From DATBLE01 sp963837265 (GTDB lineage: Bacteria > Actinomycetota > Thermoleophilia > Gaiellales > Gaiellaceae), in assembly GCA_963837265.1 (NCBI GenBank), contig CAWIMQ010000002.1, positions 372,001-436,000 of the forward strand: a stretch of DNA of 64,000 nucleotides, given 5' to 3'. The translations under genes and the position numbers were made by a program. The notes below the pieces were generated by a model. That model was not told the origin of the DNA. It searched no databases and saw only the letters and a list, made by a program, of their open reading frames with translations. Shown piece by piece: positions 57,519-64,000 of the stretch. The stretch's first letter is position 1. Each line of letters starts with the position of its first letter.

Positions 57519-58496
57519 TCACGCGCGCGCGGGCTCCCGCTCCGCCTCCGCCGCCGCGCCCTCCAGCGTCCGGCCGGTCTTCTCGAGGAAGACGTCGTCG
57601 AGCGAGGGGGCGTGCAGCTGCAGGTTGGCGGCATGGAGGCTCTCGGCGTCGAGGGCGCGCACGATCCCGGCGAGGTCGAGGTCGCCGTGGGCGAGCCGGA
57701 CGGCCACGCTGTCGGGCGAGACCTGGACGAGCTCGCCGAAGCGCCCGAGGATGCCGGCCAGGCGGGCGCGCTCCTCCGGGTCGGCGGGGACGACCTCGAC
57801 CGTCGGCCGTCCGATCTCGGCCTTCAGGGCCGCGGGGGTGCCCTCGGCGACGATGTGCCCGTGGTCGATGATCCCGACCCGGTCGGCGAGGACGTCGGCC
57901 TCCTCCAGGTACTGCGTGGTCAGGAAGACGGTCACGCCCTCCTCCCTGGCGAGGCGCCCGACCTCGCCCCAGAGCGCGTTCCGGCTCTGCGGGTCGAGCC
58001 CGGTCGTCGGCTCGTCGAGGAAGAGCAGGCGCGGCCGGTGGACGAGTGCGAGCGCGAGGTCGAGGCGGCGCTTCATCCCGCCGGAGTAGGTTCGCACCCG
58101 CCGGTCGGCGGCGAGGATCAGGCCCACGCGCTCGAGCAGCTCGTCGCCGCGGCGGGCACGCTCGTGGCGGGGAACGCCGTGCAGCGCAGTCTGGAGCCGC
58201 ATGTGGTCGCGCCCGCTGAGCAGCGGGTCGAGCGCGGCCTCCTGGAGCGCGGCACCGATCGCCCGGCGGACCTCGGGGCCCTGCTTGACCACGTCGAAGC
58301 CGGCGACGCGCGCCGTCCCGGAGCTCGGGGGGAGCAGCGTCGTCAGCATGTGGACGGTGGTCGACTTGCCGGCGCCGTTCGGGCCGAGGAAGCCGTAGAT
58401 CTCGCCCGGCGCGACGGTGAGGTCGATCCCGTCCACGGCGCGCACGTCCTTGAAGTCGCGCACCAGCCCCTCGGCCTCGATGCCGTCCCGGTCCAT
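57519..58496 (-). CDS. ABC transporter ATPase, DrrA-like
   Basis: This 325-residue ATP-binding subunit of an ABC-2 exporter has Walker A FLGPNGAGKSTT, the signature YSGGMKRRLDLALAL, Walker B LLFLDEPTTGLDPQSRN and the switch region VFLTTQYLEEAD. The C-terminal ~100 residues (VEVVPADPEERARL to APSLDDVFLEKTGRTLE) form the DrrA-type regulatory extension. It heads the operon ATPase, mini-ORFs, two permeases, hydrolase. It powers export of an unknown hydrophobic or polymeric substrate. Confidence 0.95.
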   Translation of the reverse strand: MDRDGIEAEGLVRDFKDVRAVDGIDLTVAPGEIYGFLGPNGAGKSTTVHMLTTLLPPSSGTARVAGFDVVKQGPEVRRAIGAALQEAALDPLLSGRDHMRLQTALHGVPRHERARRGDELLERVGLILAADRRVRTYSGGMKRRLDLALALVHRPRLLFLDEPTTGLDPQSRNALWGEVGRLAREEGVTVFLTTQYLEEADVLADRVGIIDHGHIVAEGTPAALKAEIGRPTVEVVPADPEERARLAGILGRFGELVQVSPDSVAVRLAHGDLDLAGIVRALDAESLHAANLQLHAPSLDDVFLEKTGRTLEGAAAEAEREPARA

Positions 58497-58537
58497 CCCG
58501 CGACTCTAGCTTGAGGCCGAGGCTACGCTTCCGCGCG

Positions 58538-59230
58538 ATGCACAGGCTCCTTCCGCTCGCGCTCGCGGTCCTCGTCGCCGCCGGGTGCGGTACCACGCGC
58601 ACCGTGACGGTGACGACGACGGAGACGCGAACCGTGACCCGGACGGTGACCGGGCCGTCGCGCGAGAAGACCGTGCGGGTCTACTTCCTGCGCGACGGGG
58701 ACGTGGCCCCGGTGGCGAGGTCGTTCGACTCGGTGACGCGGAACGGCCTCCTGCAGGCGTTCTTCGCCGGCCCGACCGACCAGGAGCGGGCGATCGGCTT
58801 CACGATCGCCGAGGGTCAGGGAGGCCCGAACGTCGCGCCGATCGTGTACATGCTCTCGCAGTTCGCCCCGGCCGACGCGGTCACCTACCGGGGCGTCGAC
58901 TACCGGCGGTCCGACTTCGAGGACGTGACGCCGGCGATCCTCGTCGAGTCGCCCTTGCCGTACCAGACGGTGTCGTCGCCGCTGCGGGTGACCGGGACCG
59001 CGAACACGTTCGAGGCGACCTTCGACTACGAGCTGCGTGACCGGAACGGGCACGTGGTCTCGCACGGCTTCGTCACTGCGACCTCGGGCAGCGGGACGCG
59101 CGGCACGTTCGACTTCACAGTGCGGTTCTCGGCTCCGGCGAGGCCCGCGACGCTGGCCGTCTTCGAACGCTCGGCCGCGAACGGCTCGCGGATCCACGAG
59201 GCCGAGATCCCGCTGACGCCGGCGCGGTAG
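58538..59230 (+). CDS. Lipoprotein with Gmad2-type immunoglobulin-like domain
   Basis: This 230-residue exported lipoprotein has the lipobox VLVAAGC near residue 17 and a Thr/Val-rich linker (TTRTVTVTTTETRTVTRTV). A GerMN-like N-domain follows (TVRVYFLRDGDVAPVARSF, LLQAFFAGPTDQERAIGF). The C-terminal Gmad2 Ig-like domain contains ILVESPLPYQTVSSPLRVTGTANTFEATFDYEL and SGTRGTFDFTVRF. Similar proteins occur in spore-forming and other Gram-positives, where the domain is linked to germination proteins. Here it probably acts at the cell surface, with role unknown. It is divergent from the ABC operon. Confidence 0.82.
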   Translation: MHRLLPLALAVLVAAGCGTTRTVTVTTTETRTVTRTVTGPSREKTVRVYFLRDGDVAPVARSFDSVTRNGLLQAFFAGPTDQERAIGFTIAEGQGGPNVAPIVYMLSQFAPADAVTYRGVDYRRSDFEDVTPAILVESPLPYQTVSSPLRVTGTANTFEATFDYELRDRNGHVVSHGFVTATSGSGTRGTFDFTVRFSAPARPATLAVFERSAANGSRIHEAEIPLTPAR

Positions 59231-59252
59231 CCGGCGGTCGGCCCAACCCCAG

Positions 59253-59277
59253 GGGACAGTCACGGAGTGACTGTCCC
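59253..59277. repeat. Perfect 11-bp inverted repeat (palindrome P2)
   Basis: GGGACAGTCAC, loop GGA, GTGACTGTCCC. It shares ACAGTCAC/GTGACTGT with the palindrome at 9999-10029 and GGGACAG/CTGTCCC with the one at 59306-59337. It sits after the Gmad2 lipoprotein gene. Confidence 0.85.
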
Positions 59278-59305
59278 TGTACTCCCCACCACACGCCCTC
59301 GCGCC

Positions 59306-59337
59306 CGCAGGGACAGACCTCCTGGTCTGTCCCTGCG
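59306..59337. repeat. Perfect 14-bp inverted repeat (palindrome P3)
   Basis: CGCAGGGACAGACC, loop TCCT, GGTCTGTCCCTGCG, all 14 pairs matching. It lies 28 bases after P2, in the gap between the Gmad2 gene and the convergent broken anti-sigma-like gene. Confidence 0.85.
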
Positions 59338-59364
59338 TTCAGCCCGCCCCGGCGCCGACGGGCT

Positions 59365-60277
59365 TCAGCGAAAGCGCTGCGGGGAGAGGCGGAGCTCGGC
59401 CGCCTCGTAGTCGGCCTGGTCGCCGTCGATCCGCGCGTCGGGATGCTGCGCCGTCAGGCTCGCCAGCGCCTCGTTCTCGGCCGTCGAGGGGAGCTTCTCG
59501 TAGACGGTGAAGCGCAGCATCTTGCCGCCGCTGCCGGAGGATGTCCATTCGATCGGAGCGAAGGTGGTCGCGTCGACGAGCACGTCTCGCCGGACTGCGC
59601 GGAGACGAGCCGGATCGCGTCGCGCCCGTCGACGGCGACGTGCCCGTCCTCCACGAGCGAGCCCGAGTCGAGCAGGAGGCGGATCGTCTCGTCCGGGGTG
59701 TGCAGCCTCGTCGCCTGCGCCCTCTCCGCGGCCGGCAGGACCTTCGCCTTCGGCGGCTAGCTGTTTGCCCGGCACGGAGGCGGGTGCGGACTTCTGCACG
59801 GGGCCGGGCGACGTGCTCCCGGACGCCTGCCTCGCCTTCGCCCCGGCCGCGTTCGCGGAGTAGATCGTGTTCGTGGCCGGGTCGTAGACTGCGCGAGGCC
59901 TCCCGCGAAGCCTTCCTCCACCCGGCGGCCGTCGGGCTCCGTCTCGATCCGGCGTCCATCGGAGCCTCCGGCCGACTGCCAGTGCTCCTCCTGCCAGCGC
60001 GTGACGCTTCCGTCGCGGTTCGTCTCCGCGGCGACGATCCGCATGTGGAGAATCGAGCCGCCGTCCACGGTCAGCGCAGCCTGGGCCCGCTCGACGATCG
60101 ACGGCCCGTCTCGCCGAGAAGGGCCGCGGCCGCGGCCCCACCGGCGGCGGCGAGCACAACGGCCGCCCCGAGCGGGCGGACCAGGCGCGCCCGCCGCCGG
60201 CGGCGGCCGAGATCGCGGGCGGCCGCGCCCTCGAGCTCGGCGCGAAAACGGTTCAGCGTGTCGGGCAGGTCGGTCAT
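59365..60277 (-). pseudogene. Anti-sigma-like membrane protein gene with several frame breaks
   Basis: The frame opens at ATG 60277 (MTDLPDTLNRFRAELE, then LVRPLGAAVVLAAAGGAAAAALL, a single membrane helix) but loses phase. Coherent protein continues in a second frame (VDGGSILHMRIVAAETNRDGSVTRWQEEHWQ), then a third (AVYDPATNTIYSANAAGAK), a fourth stretch (ETIRLLLDSGSLVEDGHVAVDGRDAIRLVS) and a final one (VLVDATTFAPIEWTSSGSGGKMLRFTVYEKLPS). I count about four shifts in 900 bases. The parts together look like an anti-sigma or sigma-adjacent outer-face protein. It is coupled to the sigma gene (ATGA). Either real decay or a stretch of sequence errors is possible. Confidence 0.72.
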
Positions 60278-60822
60278 GGCTCCTCCTTCGAGGTGGTGAG
60301 GGCGAGCCGCCGGAGCGCATGGGACACGCGCAGGCGTGCCGCCGCCGGCTTGATCTCCAGGGTCTCGGCGACCGCCGCGTACGGGAGCCCCTCGACGACG
60401 CGCAACTCCAGGGCCCGGCGCTCGTGCTCGGGCAGATGGGCCAGGCAGGCGAGCGACCTCCTGGGCGAGAGCCTCTCCTCGACCTGGGCGTAGCCGCCCT
60501 CGGTCGAGAGGTCGAGCGGGAGGCCGAGGCGCTCCCGGGCACGCGTCGCGATCCGGTCGCGCCGGATCGAGTCGCGCAGGACGTTCCTGGCGATGCCGAG
60601 CAGCCACGGAATCGCCGAGCCGTCCCGACGGTCGCGAAACCGTCGTCTGGCGAGCCACGCCCGGGCGAACGTCTCTGCCGTCAGGTCGGCCGCGGCCGGG
60701 GTGACTCGCCGGGCGTGCCAGTCGTGCACGGCGGCGACGTGCCTCGCATACAGCTCCCCGAAGGCGGCCGGGTCGTGGCGGGCGTCCGACATCAGCTCGG
60801 CGTCCGTACGCTGACAGCTCAT
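60274..60822 (-). CDS. RNA polymerase sigma-70 family ECF sigma factor
   Basis: This 182-residue ECF-type sigma factor has region 2 in DPAAFGELYARHVAAVHDWHARRV, AADLTAETFARAWLARRRF and WLLGIARNVLRDSIRRDRIATRARERL. Region 4 is HLPEHERRALELRVVEGLPYAAVAETLEIKPAAARLRVSHALRRL. It overlaps the following anti-sigma-like gene by four bases. With that partner broken, the sigma factor may be unregulated or the pair inactive. It is distinct from the SigR-like factor at 42871-43455. Confidence 0.88.
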   Translation of the reverse strand: MSCQRTDAELMSDARHDPAAFGELYARHVAAVHDWHARRVTPAAADLTAETFARAWLARRRFRDRRDGSAIPWLLGIARNVLRDSIRRDRIATRARERLGLPLDLSTEGGYAQVEERLSPRRSLACLAHLPEHERRALELRVVEGLPYAAVAETLEIKPAAARLRVSHALRRLALTTSKEEP

Positions 60823-60857
60823 ACCTCTCTATCGCGTCCGGGGCCTCGTGTATCAGC

Positions 60858-61619
60858 TCAGCGCTCGTACGTCACCTCGCCGCTCTCGACCACCGTCACC
60901 TCTCCGTGGCCGGTCGCGATCTCGAGCCGTCCCTCGCGGTCGATCTTCGCGGCCGTCCCGACCGTCCCCTCCACCGTCACCCGGCGGCCGCGCAGGAAGT
61001 CTCGCGGCGCGAGCCCCTCGTACACGGCGTCGAGGCCGCCGGCGCACCAGCTCTCGTACCGGTTGGCGAGCGCGTCGAGGACGGCGTCGAGGACCGCCGT
61101 CCGGTCCCACTCGCGCCCGGTCGCGGTCCGGAGCGAGCAGCCACCCTCCGGAAGCTGGTCGGGGGCCTGGTTGACGTTCAGGCCGATTCCGAGGACGACG
61201 GCGCCCTCGCGTGCCTCGGCGAGGATTCCCGCCACCTTCCGGCGGCGGAGCATCACGTCGTTCGGCCACTTGATCTGGGCGGTGAGGTCGGTCAGCAGCT
61301 CGACCGCGTCCGCGACCGCGATCCCGGCGACCAGCGCCAGCTGCGGCAGCGGCCGTGCTGTGCCTGCAAGCGCCGCCGGCGAAGCAGGCGCCGCGCGGGC
61401 GGAAGACCGGGGCGCCTGCGGAGCCGGAGGCGGCGGCTTGAGCAGGACGGAGGCGAGCACCGCCGTTCCGGCGGGCGCCTCCCAGACACGGCCCAGCCGG
61501 CCGCGGCCCGCGGTCTGCCCGTCCGCGATCGCGAGCGCGCCCTCCGGCATGGACGGGTCGAGGAGCGCCTGCGTCGACTCGCAGGTCTCGACCTCGATGC
61601 GCGGCTCGCCGAGCTTCAC
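60858..61619 (-). CDS. birA: Biotin-[acetyl-CoA carboxylase] ligase
   Basis: This enzyme attaches biotin to carboxylase carrier domains through biotinyl-AMP. The 253-residue protein lacks the N-terminal repressor HTH of E. coli BirA, as usual in actinobacteria. ETCESTQALL, IADGQTAGRGRLGRVWEAP (biotinyl-AMP loop), IKWPNDVMLRRRKVAGILAE and VVLGIGLNVNQ are all present. An Ala/Pro-rich insert (LKPPPPAPQAPRSSARAAPASPAALAG) sits between beta strands after ASVLLK and is unusual in length. Its DNA has inverted GGCGCC-type repeats. Confidence 0.92.
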   Translation of the reverse strand: MKLGEPRIEVETCESTQALLDPSMPEGALAIADGQTAGRGRLGRVWEAPAGTAVLASVLLKPPPPAPQAPRSSARAAPASPAALAGTARPLPQLALVAGIAVADAVELLTDLTAQIKWPNDVMLRRRKVAGILAEAREGAVVLGIGLNVNQAPDQLPEGGCSLRTATGREWDRTAVLDAVLDALANRYESWCAGGLDAVYEGLAPRDFLRGRRVTVEGTVGTAAKIDREGRLEIATGHGEVTVVESGEVTYER

Positions 61620-61719
61620 GGTGGGGTGAATCGTGACATCTCTACGCGCGGCGGGCGTACCGCCGCCCGCTCGCGTCCGAGCCGCCGGGCTCGCGCGAGC
61701 GCCCGGGCTCCGGCAGCCG

Positions 61720-64000
61720 TCAGCCGAGCGGCTCGACCCGGACGGCGGAAACCTTGTACTCGGGCGTCCCGATCAGCGGGTCGCCGACGTCGTGGAGGAG
61801 CCAGTTCACCTTCGCCTGCGCGAAGTGGAGCGCCATCCAGACGAGCCCCGGGTAGACCCGGTCCGAGTAGTGCGCGTCGGCCTCGAGCTCCCCGCGCCGG
61901 GAGACGAGCCGCGCCGCCTGCCCGTCCGAGATCCCGAGTGACACCGCGTCCTCGGCGTTGATCTCGAAGAACGGACGTTCCTGCTTCTCGACGACGCCTG
62001 CCTCGCGCATCGTCATCGTCGCGGAGTTGTAGTGGTACAGCGTCCGGCCGGTCGTGAGCACGAACGGGAACTCGGAGTCGGGCTGCTCGATCGGCGGCTG
62101 GAACTCGACCGGGAAGAACCGCCCCCGTCCGCCGGGGAGCGCCGGCTCCGGTGCGTGCAGGTACGGCGTTCCCGGATGGTCGAGCTCGGTGCACGGCCAC
62201 TGGATCCCGTGCTCCTCGATTCGCGGGTAGCGGATCCCGGACCAGTTCGGACAGAGATCGGCGAGCTCGTTCCAGACGTCCTCCGGCTTCGTGTACCCGG
62301 GCCACGACGCGCCCAGCGCCGCTGCCAGCGCGCAGACGATCCGCCAGTCCTCGCGCGCGTCACCCGGACAGTCGAGCGCCTTCCGCACCCGGTTCACTCG
62401 CCTCTCGGTATTGGTGAAGGTGCCGTCCTTCTCGGCGAAGCTCGAGGCCGGGAGGACGACGTCCGCGAAGCGGCGCGTCGAGTCGTTCAGGAAGATGTCC
62501 TGCGAGACGATGAACTCGCAGCGCTCGAGCCCCTCCTCGACGTGGTGGGCATTCGGCTCGGTCTGCGCGGGGTTCTCGCCGACGAGGTAGAGCGCCTTCA
62601 CGCGGCCGTCGTGCAGCCCGGAGACGATCTGGTCGAGCCGGTACCCGGGAGCCGCCGGCACGTCCACCCCCCAGGCAGCCGAGAACTTCGCGCGGATCAC
62701 GGGGTCGTCCACCGGCTGGTACCCGGGGAGGTAGGACGGGTTCGCGCCCGAATCGTTCAGGCCCTGGACGTTGTTCTGGCCGCGGAGCGCGTTCAGGCCG
62801 GTGGACTCGTACCCGAGATGCCCGGTCATCAGCACGAGGTTGGCGAGCGACCAGATGTTGTCGACGCCGCAGGCGTGCTCGGTGATCCCGAGCGTGTAGA
62901 AGATCGCAGCGTGCCGCTCGCGGGCATACTCGCGCGCGGTCTCGCGGATCGCGTTCGCCGGCACGCCGGTGACCTGCTCGGCCTCCTCGGGCGTGTACCG
63001 CGCGACCACCTCCCGCACGGCGTCGAACCCGACCGTGTGCTCCCTGATGTAGTCCTCGTCCTGCAGGCCCTCCTCGAGGATGGTGTGCATGATCGCGTTG
63101 ATCAGCCACACGTCCGTCCCCGGTCGGAGCTGAAGGTGGCGCTTCGCGATCTTCGTCAGCCAGATCTTCCGCGGATCGGCAACGACGAGGGTCGCGCCCA
63201 TGCGCACCGCCTTCTTGATCCGCAGGGCGAGCACCGGATGCGCCTCGGTCGTGTTCGAGCCGATCACGAGCAGGAACCGGTCGTTCTCGATCTCCGGGAT
63301 CGAGTTGGTGCTTGCTCCTCTGCCGAACGACCTGACCAGGCCGTAGAGGGTCGGCGCGTGTCAGGTCGCCTCGCAGGAGTGGACGGAGTTCGTCCCGACC
63401 ACCCCCCGCGCCAGCTTCTGGATCAGGTAGTTCTCCTCGTTCGTCAGCCGCGCCGAGGCGAGGAAGCCGACCGCCTGTGGTCCGTAACGGTCACGTACCA
63501 GGGACAGTCCCTCGGCCGCGGCCGTAAGGGCCTCGTCCCAGGTGACCGGATGGAGCTCGCCGTCCTCGCCGCGGACGAGCGGCTCGGTCAGCCGGTCCGG
63601 GTGGTGGACGAAGTTGAAGGCGAACCGTCCCTTCACGCAGAGGTTGCCCTCGTTGGACACGTACGACGGGTCGGAGGTGACCTTGACGATCCGCCTCGTC
63701 TCCGGGTCGACGTTCAGGTCGACCTGGCAGCCGACGCCGCAGAACGTGCAAGTCGTCTTCGTCTTCAGGAGGGTTGCCTCGTGGCCGGCCGGCGCTCCCT
63801 CGACAGGCTTCTCGTAGATCGCGCCGGTCGGACACACGCCGAGGCAGCCGCCGCAGAGCTCGCACTCGGTGTCGAGCCACGACCGCCCCCACGTCGGGAC
63901 GACGCGCGCCGCGCCGCCGCGACCCTCCAGCGACAGCGCCGAGCACTGCATCACCTCCTGCGTGTAGCGGACGCAGCGCGCGCAGAGGATGCACGCGTCG
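61720..64000 (-). CDS. Formate dehydrogenase alpha subunit, selenoprotein with in-frame TGA (5' end outside window)
   Basis: This molybdopterin oxidoreductase of the FdhF/FdsA type enters the window with an NuoG-like N-part: DACILCARCVRYTQEV, then the 2[4Fe-4S] ferredoxin motif DTECELCGGCLGVCPTGAI. The catalytic subunit follows, with its own [4Fe-4S] site TCTFCGVGCQVDLNV to NLCVKGRFAF. At 63361-63363 the frame meets TGA in NSVHSCEAT-TGA-HAPTLYGLVRSFG and continues in frame for 547 residues to TAG-type stop at 61720 (VIGSNTTEAHPV, GQNNVQGLNDSG, FEINAEDAVSLGISDG). The TGA is exactly the Sec/Cys molybdenum-ligand position of formate dehydrogenases. The in-window part is about 760 codons. Electron flow is probably to NAD or ferredoxin. 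Confidence 0.9.
63322..63363 (-). promoter_or_regulatory. Candidate bacterial SECIS element at the Sec codon
   Basis: Downstream of the TGA, GCCGACC (63349-63355) can pair with GGT (63330-63332) and CGGC (63322-63325), giving a 4-bp and a 3-bp helix with a 4-nt bulge and a 16-nt loop. The place is right for a bacterial SECIS. The fold is only hand-drawn. Confidence 0.4.

Noticed and set aside
63361..63363. TGA as a nonsense mutation splitting the formate dehydrogenase
   Set aside because: The frame resumes directly at the conserved HAPT motif with no loss of similarity, and the position is the known Sec/Cys site.

Overview
The window reads as a chromosomal segment of a very GC-rich actinobacterium, most likely from the class Thermoleophilia (Gaiellales or Solirubrobacterales type). 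This placement is inferred from sequence style and gene content, not from a marker-gene tree. The supporting features are dense GC-rich coding on both strands, frequent GTG and TTG starts, many 4-base ATGA/GTGA/TTGA stop-start overlaps, a SigR-like sigma factor with a small zinc anti-sigma protein, a PAC2-family protein, a CcdA-thioredoxin fusion, heme A synthase (aerobic respiration) and a two-subunit 2-oxoacid:ferredoxin oxidoreductase. No rRNA, tRNA, CRISPR array or prophage was recognised.

Layout. 1-2.5 kb: the end of an MFS transporter, then two msrA paralogues separated by a decayed IS5-type transposase. 2.6-7.8 kb: korA/korB, two VOC proteins, a DUF1326 remnant and a polysaccharide deacetylase. 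7.8-18 kb: a cell-surface block (O-antigen ligase-like protein, methyltransferase), then an alkA-like glycosylase, a TIM-barrel isomerase, proC and 6-phosphogluconolactonase as a coupled run, a superfamily 2 helicase and a DipZ-like protein. 18-26 kb: PAC2 protein, ctaA, selD, a lipoprotein, an XRE-TPR regulator followed by a tiny ORF, a candidate small RNA, and a tetR-MFS efflux operon with a visible operator. 26-35.7 kb: an internally deleted acyl-CoA synthetase, nadE, a mug-like glycosylase, and a coupled osmC-epimerase-csdL-glycosyltransferase run followed by an M16 peptidase. 36-42.6 kb: acs, an M24 peptidase, an amidohydrolase, a PAP2 phosphatase, a G1 peptidase and a MobA-like transferase. 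42.6-50 kb: a SigR/anti-sigma pair, a PRC-barrel-like protein, a GCS2-HMA operon, an HtrA protease, a CopC-CopD fusion, a GNAT protein and a cupin. 50-59 kb: two FAD-linked oxidases among short duplicated segments, a DUF389 membrane protein, and an ABC-2 exporter operon with a 71-bp tandem repeat between ATPase and permease. 59-64 kb: palindromes, a sigma factor with a broken partner gene, birA, and the end of the window inside a formate dehydrogenase-like molybdoenzyme.

The most informative features are these. (1) An in-frame TGA in the formate dehydrogenase lies exactly at the selenocysteine position, and selD is in the same window. (2) A chain of three mini-ORFs linked by ATGA overlaps is generated by a 71-bp tandem repeat inside an ABC exporter operon. 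(3) An XRE-TPR regulator is followed by an 11-codon ORF with a strong ribosome binding site, which resembles a peptide-signalling layout. (4) A consensus sigma-70 promoter reads into a stretch of about 170 nt without a recognised gene that ends in an 11-bp terminator hairpin. (5) A family of perfect palindromes and a dispersed 27-bp repeat recur between genes.

Several genes are decayed: the transposase, DUF1326, the acyl-CoA synthetase and the anti-sigma-like gene. No stretch of more than about 300 bases lacks an annotated feature. The larger gaps (9.84-10.09, 13.80-13.97, 23.48-23.74, 51.57-51.75, 52.19-52.37, 53.79-53.96, 57.24-57.52 and 59.23-59.36 kb) hold the repeats and signals listed. 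In 13.80-13.97 and 51.57-51.75 kb I see nothing convincing.
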